DNA of 64,000 nucleotides, taken from Rhinopithecus roxellana. Its lineage: Eukaryota; Chordata; Mammalia; Primates; Cercopithecidae. The stretch spans positions 121,914,978 through 121,978,977 of the forward strand of contig NC_044553.1 of the NCBI RefSeq assembly GCF_007565055.1, read 5' to 3'. The notes below the pieces were generated by a model. It did not search any database and was not told the DNA's origin. It saw only the letters and a list, made by a program, of their open reading frames with translations. The position numbers and the translations under genes were made by a program. This document shows, piece by piece, positions 12,044 to 24,000 of this stretch (positions are counted from its first letter, which is position 1; each line of letters opens with the position of its first letter).

Positions 12044-15000
12044 AGACGGAGTCTCGCTCTGTCACCCAGGCTGGAGTGCAGTGGCCGGATGTCAGCTCAC
12101 TGCAACCTCCACCTCCCGGGCTCACGCCATTCTCCTGCCTCAGCCTCCCGAGTAGCTGGGACTACAGGCGCCTGCCACCTCACCCGGCTAGTTTTTTGTA
12201 GTTTTTAGTAGAGACAGGGTTTCACTGTGTTAGCCAGGATGGTCTTGATCTCCTGACCTCGTGATCCGCCCGTCTCGGCCTCCCAAAGTGCTGGGATTAC
12301 AGGCTTGAGCCACCGCGCCCGGCCATAGTCTGTGGTTTCTTAAGGAATAGTTTCTCTGGTTGTTCATTTAAATGCTTAAAATTAAAAAAAAAAAAAAGCA
12401 GGTTTAAAAGGAGAGATCTACACCTTGCTTCCAAGGTTCACATAGTTTGCCCTGTAGGAGTAAAGAGCATCCTACAAGCCACAAAGAAGCAAAGTAGACT
12501 AGGCCCCTGATTCATAAGTAGAGGAATAAGAGTAGGAATTCTTTTTTCATCTTGAAGGCCAGAGAGGGGCTCTAGGCTGGGCATGGTGGCTCATGCCTGT
12601 AATCCCTGCAGTTTGGGAGGCCGAGGTGGGTGGATTGCTTGAGGGCAGATGTTTGAAACCAGCCTGGGCAACATAGCAAGACACCATCTGTATAGAAAGT
12701 TTTTAAAATTAGCCAGGCATGGCGGCACATGCCTGTGGTCTGAGCTCCTCAGGAGACTGAGGTGGGAGGTTTGCTTGGGCCCAGACTGCAGTCAAGACTG
12801 CAGAGCTGTGATTGTGCCACTGCACTCCAACATGGGCAACACTGAGCCCCTGTCTCAAAAAAAAAAAAAAAAAAAGAGGCTCTGAATACTCTGATTTCTG
12901 AATTCTGAAATAATTTACATTTTAATTTTGGGGGAAGGGCTTGGGGATTCACTTGTAAATTAGAAACTCCTGGAATAGTTCTTAGAAAAATGAGACATCA
13001 AGATTGAAATTAATTCCGAGGATGTACTATGTGTGTGTGTTGCTAGAGAAACAGTACAGTTAGCTGCTTTCTGGCATTTTTCCTTTGCCCTGAGATTTAT
13101 TTAGCTTTGGGATTTCCCCAGAACCATTTATGGACAGGGAAGAGATTAATCAACCTAAAAATGTCAGGAAAAACCTAATGTCTTATGATTGAGAATGCAT
13201 ATGTAAAAATGTGGGACTATCTGGCCTTCTCTGTTAGTAAAAACATCGTTTTAGCAAATGATGTATGGCAGCTGCCTCTTACTGTGTCATTGTTTGTATA
13301 TTCTTCCTGAAGTAAGGTTATCTTTGCATTTGACTCTGTTTAGTAAGGGGTTGTTATAAACTGCACTGTTTGTGTTTCTGTGTCAGACCTATTTTAAATG
13401 CTTATGTGTAAGGAGAATGAAGAGCTTTTCTCCCTTTGCAGAGATTCAAGAAGTCCTGTCTCACAGGACAGCTTTTAGCCCTCTGCGGAGGCCAAACCTC
13501 CGCTCATTCTCTTGGGAGAAAAAGCTCTATCCCCCAAGTGTTGGTCTAACTTTTCCCAGTTGTTCCTCTAGAAATTTTCCTGTTTTAAATCTCACTCTCT
13601 CATCCCCTGAAACTCCTTCTCATTGACCTGTGCATCCAGGCCCCTCTACTGGATGGTAACGGTCACCTCTCTTCCCCTGTGCCTGCCCTGCTTGGTGTTT
13701 ACAATGTCATGAAGGCACTGACTATTGTTTCCCCTTAGTCATTGCTGGGCCACGCTTTGTGGATTGACTTGCCTTAATCTTTCCTAGTTAAGTCAGTTGT
13801 TCTAGTCCTTTAATTGTTACTTGTTTTTCTCTAGAATGTCTCACTGAGCTCCATAAACCCTACTGCCAAGTACAGGCGTCATCCCTGTCCCGCTCTGGTG
13901 CATTGTCTCCCTCACCACTCCCTCCAGTTCACATCATGGTTAATTCAGTGTTAGATTAGATGGTAACCACACATCTGTCTTGGTTTTTAGTTCTCTCACT
14001 CTTGTTCTTAACCTGTTAGTTTGTACGTATTTCATATTTTCCCCTGCATAAGTATTTTTCTCAACAATCCTGTTTTATTCTCTTTTCCTCCCAAATTCCC
14101 CACCTCTTGGAATCCATTTAAAGGATAAATATCTTCTATATTTGGAGATTTTTGAAGTTAAGATTGTAAACCCATCTCCTTACGGCTTTAATCTTACTGT
14201 TTATGAACTCAAAAGAACACAAGTTGAATCAGGTTTGGTTGCCACTGGGTCTTCTAGGAAAAAATATTAAGACAATACCTATGAAGCAATTCATAATATG
14301 GCTCTCCCTCTACCCACCTCTACCACGCACATCTCCACATTATGAATTCATGCTGAACCATAGCCTCAAGCTTAGACAGCTCAAGATACTGTCTTTTGGG
14401 TGTGACATCAGCCCTCAAATTCCACATGTGTAGTCATTTTAAATACATTGGGCATCATGGGACAACATGAACCAGAAAAAAGATGAAAAAAAAGTACACT
14501 GGGCAAGTAATGTTATCCTCTAGTCCAACTGAAGGTCTTCATTTCTGTTAGCTATGTTTTCCCTGAAAGTTCAAACTAGGTCTTCTGGAAGTTTGTATGT
14601 CCTCTTTGAAACTCCAAAATGTCCTGTGGTCAGGTTTGTTAAGTTCCTCTAGAGGCGACAAGCATTGTGCACTCCTAAATCTTAGGTTTGCAGGACACTA
14701 GATTGACAGTAAGCTTTCACAGTGACTTTCTTTGGCCAGCAGTTTGCGGTGTTCTTCCCAAGGATTCTAACCTGTGCTAACAATGGAGGGAAACCATTTT
14801 GGCCGGGCGCAATGGCTCATACCTGTAATTCCAACACTTTGGGAAGCTGAGATGGGAGGATTGCTTGAGCCCAGGAGTTTGGGGCTGCAGTGAGCCAATA
14901 TCATGCCACTGTACTTCAGCCTGGGTGATAGAGCAAGACCCTGTCTCAGAAAAGAAAAAGAGAGAGAGGCAGAGAGAAACAGTTTCAAGAAAGATGACTC

Positions 15001-18000
15001 ACTCTTTCAAATAGTACACATGAAATAATTGGACACCATAGAAGTTAGTGATTAAGTGGGGACTTGGGCCAAGGTAGGTAAGCAATGCCAAGTATTGGTA
15101 CTACTATAGGTTGCAGAGGGAGACTGTTAGGTCACTCCCCACCCCAGCCGCCCCTTGCTGTGATCTCAGACCAGTCTCTGGAAGAGTTTTGGGATTCTAG
15201 TTCAGAGAAACAGCTTGAACAAAAAGAGGTGTACACAAATGTATTATAAGCCAGGACCACTGAAGAGACCCATCTGTCTAAAGGGAAGGGGCATATTTGT
15301 GTTAGGAAAGAATAGGAAATAAAGTTGGCTGTCTATAGCAGGCCTTGATTATTTAGGAGAGTTTGGACATGGTGTGTAACTGGCAGATAGCTGGAATGGC
15401 CCACAGTGGTAGCCAAGGTAGACTGAAGAGGAAAGAGACTGAGATCTAAGAGTCCTGCTGATGTAACAGAGCGCTAATCCAGATGTAGGTTGTGAGGGCC
15501 TGGTCCAGAATGGTAACAGTGGGACTGTAGAAATGACAGGTTCATTTTTGAAGCAGTGGCTGGATTTGGTGACTTTTGATTGGATATAAAGGATGACACA
15601 TGAGATGTTAGGACCATTTTGAACTGGTCCACCATGTTGGATGGTAGCCTCAAGAGCTTTAGTGGTGATACATTTTGTTGTTAATTTGTTTGTTGCTCAA
15701 CAAACTAGAAGTCACTTCCAGAGACCCCTTTAAACATTCTATCCTGGGAATTCTTGGGCTAGTAAATGACTGTTGATGAGAGCCTGAGAATTCTAGGGAA
15801 AGCCATGCCTGTTTCCAAGATGGCCCCAGTGTTTTGTTTTATTTTGTTTTGTTTTGTTTTGTTTTGTTTTGAGACAGAGTTTCTCTCTTGTCGCCCAGGC
15901 TGGAGCGCAATGGCATGATCTCAGCTCACTGCAACCTCCGCCTCCTGGGTTCGAGCGATTCTCCTGCCTCAGCCTCCTGAGTAGCTGGGTTCACAGGTGC
16001 CTGCCACCACACCTGGCTAATTTTTTTTTTTTTTTTTTTTTTTGAGATAGAGGCTCACTCTGTCACCCAGGCTGGAGTGCAGTGGTGCAGTGTCGGCTCA
16101 CTGCAACCTCTGCTTCCCAGGTTCAAGCAGTTCCCCTGCCTTAGCCTCCCAGGTAGCTGGGATTGCAGGTGCGCACCACCACACCCAGCTAATTTTTGTA
16201 TTTTTAATAGAGACGGGGTTTCACCATGTTGGCCAGGCTGGTCGCTAACTAATTACCTCAGGTGATCCACCTACCTTGGCTTCCCAAAGTGCTAGGATTA
16301 CAGGTGTGAACCACCACGCCTGACCTGTTTTGTTTTGTTTTTGAGACGGGGTATCGCTCTGTTACCCAGGCTAGAGTGCAGTGGTGCAATCTCAGCTCAC
16401 CTCAACCTCTGCCTCCCAGGCTCAAGCAGTCCTCCCACCTCAGTCTTGTGAATAGTTGGGAGCAGTGGTGCTTACTTAGGCAATGTGATCTTGGATAAAT
16501 GGTCTAGCTCATTTGTGCCTCATTCTCCTAAACTACAAAATATGTGAATCTTAACAGTATTTAAATCATGATGATTATCGGATTTTTTTTTTTTCTCAGC
16601 ACAAATAACAGTGATAATTCTGGGATTTAAATGAGTTAATGCACTTAGAACAATGCACTATAAGTGTTAACCGTTAATGTTATTAATGTACTAAGCACTA
16701 CATTTTAACTATTAATATTATTGCTACTCTCTCTTTTTAAGTGAAAACTGAAAAAAATAAAACAGGAGCATGTGTCTTTTGCTCAGGGCATGTGACGGAA
16801 TGGCTTTGTATCTTCTAAGAAGATGTATCTTAGCTCAGTATCATAGAAAGGAATCAGACCCTACTGACACCAGACTATTGCAAACAGACAATTGGCTGGG
16901 TTGCTCTCAGAATTTCTGGTCCTTCCCTAAGAGTGCTTCAGTTTTTGCTATATTCTATGCAGGTGATTTTCTATGATAGCGACTGGAACCCCACTGTGGA
17001 CCAGCAGGCCATGGACAGGGCCCACCGCTTGGGGCAGACAAAGCAGGTTACCGTGTACCGGCTCATCTGTAAAGGCACCATTGAAGAACGCATTCTGCAA
17101 AGAGCCAAGGAGAAGAGTGAGGTAAGCACAAGGGAAAGAAATTCCTGCCCTGATGGAGCAAACAGAAAGTCTGACCACATCGACTGGATTGAGACTATTT
17201 AAAACGCTATTGCCTTTTATTGGTCCTGATGAAACTACAATTTCTTCTGAACAGAAAATAAAATCAGGTCCCATGCAATAGCAATCCTGACTTCCCTGGC
17301 CATGCCTCATTCCCTTTCCCCCAGAATGGTTTCCGTAGCCTGGATCCAGCTGTTGTTCATGTGGAGACTGACACCAGTAATGGCCTCTCGTATTCAGGGG
17401 AAGAAGGATTGACATTTTTGAGTTCTTATCCTAATACTCTCAACTTACCTGCCTCTGAATTGTATGCCAAATTTGTTAGTTTCCAAAGAAATTATTATTT
17501 TTTGTTTTTTTCCATCCTGATTCAGTACTGTTAGATTTTCTAGTTAGCAGTTCCAAGCAAAGAAGTTATCATTTTCCTTCTGTCAGACAAATAATCTGGA
17601 TGAGCCAATCGATGAACTGAAATGAAAAGGGGGAAAAGAAGGAATAGGAAACCAGAGGCCTCACCTGAGGAGTGGGTTGAGAGCGATGTGTATCTTTTTC
17701 TGGATATCTGCCGTAGTGGAATGGATGCCTAGAGGCGACATTTTGATCTGCTTTGGTGTAGATTCAGCGGATGGTGATTTCAGGTGGGAACTTCAAGCCA
17801 GATACCTTGAAACCCAAAGAGGTGGTTAGTCTTCTTCTAGACGACGAAGAGTTGGAGAAGAAACGTATGTACTCGAAACCTCTAGACACTCCTTTTACGT
17901 ATCTGAAAATGGAAGAGGTACTTGGCTGTGTGCCAAGGGTAGGCAAAGCCAAAGGCTATATTTAGAGAAAATATTTTTGTGCTCGTATTTTATATAAAAA

Positions 18001-21000
18001 CCCAAACAAGATTGTGTTCTGGGCCAGGCATGGTGGCTCATGCCTATAATCCCAGCACTTTGGGAGGCCAAGGTGGGCAGATCACCTGAGGTCAGGAGTT
18101 TGAGACCAGCCTGGCCAACGTTGTGAAATCCTGCCTCTACTAAAAATTCAAAAAATTAGTTGGGCATGGTGGCGGGCGTCTATAATCCCAGCACTTTGGG
18201 AGGCCAAGGCAGGAGAATTACTTGAACCCAGGAGGCGGAGATTGCAGTGAGCCAAGATCGTGCCATTGCACTCCAGCCTGGGCAACAAGAGCGAAACTCC
18301 ACCTTAAAAACAACAACAACAACAACAAAAAAAACGGCAAGGTGGCTCACACCTGTAATCCCAGCACTTTGGGAGGCCAAGGCGGGTGGATCACGAGGTC
18401 AGGAGTTCCAAGACTAGCCTGGCCAACCTGGTGAAACCCCGTCTCTACTAAAAATACAAACATTAACCAGGCGTGGTGGTGGGCACCTGTAATCCCAGCT
18501 ACTCGGGAGGCTGAGGCAGGAGAATCTCTTGAAGCTGGGAGGCGGAGGTTGCAGTGAGCCAAGATCGTGCCATTGCACTCCAGCTTGGGCAACAAGAGCA
18601 AGATTCCATCTCGAAAAAAAAAGAATGCATTGTGGAGTAGAGGGCAAAATTTGTGTGTATTTTAAAGGTAAATGTGGCTTCAAATAATGTAGCTTGCACA
18701 AGAAAGGCACCTGACTTCTTAGCAGTAATGAATTTGCTCTTCTGCCCAGAAAAATGTTTTTATGGAAAAGTTGGAGAAGCACGCAGCTCTAACCATACAA
18801 ACCCTCCTCCCATGTGTTTTCTGACTTTTGAGAGCATTGGGTTTCAGATTAATCCTGTGAGACTTTGAAGCCTTCCACAGCATTACAGCAGAAAATAAGT
18901 TCACATTTGCCAACACCTTCTGAAACCTTTCAGAACTCTACAGCCATGCTCAATCTGTGCAAAGCAGAGATATTAAAAGACTGAAATGAAAAAGGGAAAA
19001 AGAATAATGTGAGGAAAGGCCCATAATAATTTTTTTTTTTCGAGACAGAGTTTCGTGTGTTGCCCAGGCTGGAGTGCAGTGGCACAATCGTGGCTCACCA
19101 CAACCTCCACTTCCTGGGCTCAGGCAATCCTCCCGACTCAGCCTCTGGGGTAGCTGGGACCCACACACATATCACTGTGCCTGGCTAATTTTTGTATTTT
19201 TATAGAGATGGGGTTTTACCATGTTGGCCCGGCTGGTCTCAAACTGGGCTTGAGCAGTCACCCCGCCCCAGCCTCCCAAAGTGCTAGGATTACAGACGTG
19301 AGTCACCACACTGAGCCAGCCCATAATACTTAAATAGAGTGTGACTTAAACCCAAATTTGAGAATCCAAGTTAGAAAACCACTGGTTATCTGCCTTAAAC
19401 AGATAGAAGTGATACCTTGGAAAATAAACATCAAGGGATATGGTCACCTTAATTTTAAGAAAGTGAGGATTATGATTACCACAGGTACTTCATCAGGTCT
19501 TAATTTATCTTCTTGATAGTGAGGCTGCGGCAGGAAGAGAAACGGCAACAGGAGGAAACCAACCGAGTGAAAGAGCGCAAGCGGAAGCGGGAAAAGTATG
19601 CAGAGAAGGTATCTCCAGCCTGGAATGGTGGATAGGGGCTAATGGGGCCTGGGGTACTTACCAAAAAGGCTTTGGGGTACATAGCTTCTCATCTTGGTTA
19701 CTGGTTGGTATCCAGCTTCAGCTTGTGTATGATCAGCCACATTTCTGGGCTGACTCATGTTTTGCTCAGGAGAAATGTGGCCTTGGTAGATCTGTACTCC
19801 CCACACAAACTCACACTTACAGTGGTGGTCACAGTTTAATTATGGAAACCATTTGTCAGGGCTGTTACAAAGCGTGTAAAGCTAAAATGTGACTAAGATC
19901 GGCATTACTTACTTATATTATTAGGCTCCATAGAATCTTAGAAAGGGCCTAAGAGGTCATGAGATCCATAACCTACCAGAATTCTGCTTGTGTACCACTC
20001 AGTGTCATCTGTCACTAGGAAAATAAACACCCAGCTTAGAAATAAGAAACAAGAATAAGAAATGTCCATTCATCTCTTTTTCTCCAGTTCACACCAAGGA
20101 TTTGAACTGTCTTAAAAATTTTTCTTAAAAAGAAAAACAGAGGCCGGGCGCGGTGGCTCAAGCCTGTAATCCCAGCACTTTGGGAGGCCGAGACGGGCGG
20201 ATCACGAGGTCAGAAGATCGAGACCATCCTGGCGAACACAGTGAAACCCCGTCTCTACTAAAAAATACAAAAAACTAGCCGGGCGAGGTGGCAGGCGCCT
20301 GTACTCCCAGCTACTCGGGAGGCTGAGGCAGGAGAATGGTGTAAACCCAGGAGGCGGAGCTTGCAGTGAGCTGAGATCATGCCACTGCACTCTAGCCCGG
20401 GCGACAGAGTGAGACTCTGTCTGAAAAAAAAAAAAAAAAGAAAAAGATATATACAAAATATATTGAAACATTGGCCCTCTCTTTTGTGGGACTGCATTCA
20501 GTCAGCCCCAGTAAGTGCTAGATGTGCCAACGGCTGGTGAGGCTCTGGTTCAGTGTAACTGCCCCAACTTTAAACTCTTATTATTGTGGCAGATATTCAT
20601 AAGCTTTCTTTTTTTTCTTTTGAGCCGGGGTCCAATTTCTGGGCTCAAGCAATCCTCCCACCTCAGCCTCCTAAGTAGTTGGAATTATAGGCATGTGCCA
20701 CAGTACTCGACTGAAATACACATAGACTCTTATTAAAGCCATCCCTTCTTCCTTATGCAGTTTTTCTTCCTTAAAAGTGTGCTGATTGAGAAGTTTATAA
20801 ACTAAAGAAGAAAAGCTCTGTTACCCTTTTCATCCCAAATCCTGCTTTTCTTTTGGGGTGCATCCTCACACGTTTTCCATATTTATCTGTGGTTCCCAGA
20901 AGAAAAAGGAAGATGAATTGGATGGGAAAAGGAGAAAAGAGGGTGTGAACCTGGTGATCCCATTTGTTCCCTCGGCTGATAACTCCAACCTCTCTGCTGA

Positions 21001-24000
21001 CGGAGATGACTCCTTCATTAGCGTGGACTCAGCCATGCCAAGCCCTTTCAGTGAGGTGAGGCTCCTTTTAGATGCCTGCATCACAGCAGTAAGGAGTGTC
21101 CTGACCGTGTAGCAGGGACACACTGCTGGGCAGTCTTTGCTTCTCCTGGAGTTCTCCAGCCTTGTTGAAGTAGGTTGCACGTGAGTTCTGTAAGGAGAAA
21201 AACAAAGGAGGATAGGTTGGTTTCTCAGAAGCCAAAGCAGCCTCAGCTGTGAAGCATGTTCCTAGCTGGGTGCAAGGCCGTGGGCAGTGAGCACAGGGAG
21301 TAGTAATGATCTTAACCCTTCCTTTTCTAGATCTCCATCAGCAGTGAGCTGCACACTGGCTCCATTCCTCTGGACGAGAGCAGCAGTGACATGCTGGTCA
21401 TTGTGGATGACCCAGCCTCCTCAGCCCCTCAGTCTCGAGCTACCAACTCTCCCGCATCCATAACAGGCTCCGTCTCAGACACCGTGAATGGTAATTGCTG
21501 CTGTCTTGTACAGCTTGGGCCTGGTCCATTGCCCAGCACTGGTTTGGTTGTGGGTAAGGTCCTGATTCCTTCTAAGATAATGGTATTTTTATTCTTTCAA
21601 TCGCTTTGTCAAGTAAAATGAAGAAACAAAAGGTTTAGGGAAAGCAAAATAAGAACTTTATAAAGATTTAAAACTTGTTTGTTTTTAGTCATCCCTGTCT
21701 TTCGGATTCACCATTGTTTTTGCCGATTTTTAATTAATGTTAGCTTTTCTGGGCCTTTCCTCACTTTGTTGTGTGGGGCCCAGTGTTGCTGCCGTTCTTG
21801 GGGAGCTCTGGGTTCAGAACTCGAGGGTAAAATTTGACTCTCCAAGGCAGATGAGTCCCAGGTAGCAAGTCACTTCCCTTTGTAATGGACAAATTTAAAG
21901 AGGAAACTCAGGAGTAATGTAACTACTCTTCAGCATGAAAAGCAGCTTGAGGAGTTAGGATGTTTTCATTGTTTAGAATTCTTAGTATTCTGTGTGACTC
22001 TGATCTAGCCATTATTAAGTGGAGATATAGACCTCCTCATGGGTCCTAAAACAAACACCCCAAGAGCCCGCTTTCTCTTGTCAGGAGAAGATTATGTTAA
22101 CATCTTGGAGAGATTCACTTTTTTTTTTCCCTTTTGGCCCATTTGTTCCCACAGGAATTTCCATTCAGGAAATGCCAGCTGCAGGACGTGGTCACTCAGC
22201 CCGAAGCCGAGGCCGCCCCAAAGGTTCAGGAAGCACAGCCAAAGGAGCAGGGAAGGGCCGGAGCCGAAAGTCCACAGCAGGCAGCGCTGCTGCAATGGCA
22301 GGAGCCAAAGCTGGGGCTGCAGCGGCCTCTGCGGCTGCCTATGCTGCATACGGGTACAATGTGTCTAAAGGTACAGAAGCCCAGGGTGGCTGCAGACTTT
22401 GTTCTGGTCAGAGACAGTCTAGAAATTCTGTCAGGTAGAACATGTAGGAAACCCCCAGGCCAGGAGCCTTCTTCCTAGAACAACTGGGGTTCTGCTTCTT
22501 TGTAATAAGCACTGTTGACTCACCCCTTGCCCTCCTGATGGTACAGGGCTGCCTTTGGATTGGAAGTAGCTGTAGAAAGAGAGAACTGAATTGCGGACTG
22601 TACTACTTTAAACATTCTGAATTTTTCTTGCTTTGGGGAACTGATTTGTTTTCTTCCTAGGCTTTTATTTCTGAGATCCACATTTTAGTAATCCAAATTA
22701 GCATAGTTAGCATTCATGCAGCTATGTGATTTATCACCTAGATACGAGGCACCTGCTGTGTGCATAGGCGTATACCACATGGGCCGTGCACAGTGGCTCA
22801 TGCCTGTAATCCCAACGCTTTGAGAGACTGAGACAGGCAGATCACTTGAGGCCAGAAGTTCGAGACCAGCCTGGCCAACATGATGAAACCCTGTCTCTAC
22901 CAAAAAAACACAAAAAATTAGCTGGGTGTGGTGGCCTGTAGTCCCAGCTACTTGGGAGGCTGAGGCATGAGAATTGACTGAACCCTGGAGGCGGAGGTTG
23001 CAGTGAGCCAAGATCACGTCACTGCACTCCAACTTGGGTGACAGAGCAAGACTCTCTCAAAAAAAAAAAAAATGTAAAAAGGAGTATTCCACATGGACCT
23101 TGCTTCTGAGTGTATAATAGCAATGAGATAGGGGAAGCCATGCATGCAGTATGCTTAATAGCAATCCACGGTCAAATACAGGTGAGTGAAAAGAGGAAAG
23201 CAGCCATGGTGGTTGTAGGTCAGGAGAGGGAACCGTGGACCTGCTGATAAGTTGCCTGTCTGTATTCAAAAGGGAGGAGAAGAATGAAGGATTTGGACTG
23301 GTGACTGAGAGCTGGCAGTGGCTAAGGCATATTGGGGTTCACTGAGCAGGTTAGGTTCCACTGAAGAGGAGCAGTGGGAGTCAAGTTTAGAAATACCTGG
23401 TGGGGCGTGCTAGGCAGGAGCTTAGCAGATGTGTGACAAGGGGCTGCAGACAGTTTGAGAAAAAAAGTGGCTGTTGTGACCGTGATATGTGAAGGATGAT
23501 TGTAGCTATAAAGTATAGGACATTTGAGTGTGGTGAGAAAGAGAGAGTCACTTACAGACCTTTCTTCCCATTCAATACATGGGCTTAGTATTAGCTCATA
23601 GGATTGTTGTAGCAAGTAAAGGCATACTTGTATAGAAAGTGCTTGGAGTGTAGTAATTGCTCAGTAATTGTTAGTTTACTTGCCTTTTCTCCCACTGCAG
23701 GAATCTCAGCTTTCATTTATTGGTTCTTCCAGGAAATATGAAGTATAATAGCCTCGCCCAGTGTTTCTTAACCCTTGTCAACTTATCACATCCTTGGAAA
23801 ACAACAATCATGCCAGTAGTCAAGCCTCCCATGGCAGGGTCTCACCCATGGCTGGGGCATTGCATATGTTCATAGGGTTTCTCCTCAGAACCTGCACAAA
23901 GCAGAGGGCAGGAAGGGTAAGCGAGATAGAGAGGGTAGAGCAGCACAAGAAAAACCAACAGTGCTTGGCAACTGGAAATGGAAATCAAGGGAAAGGAGTG

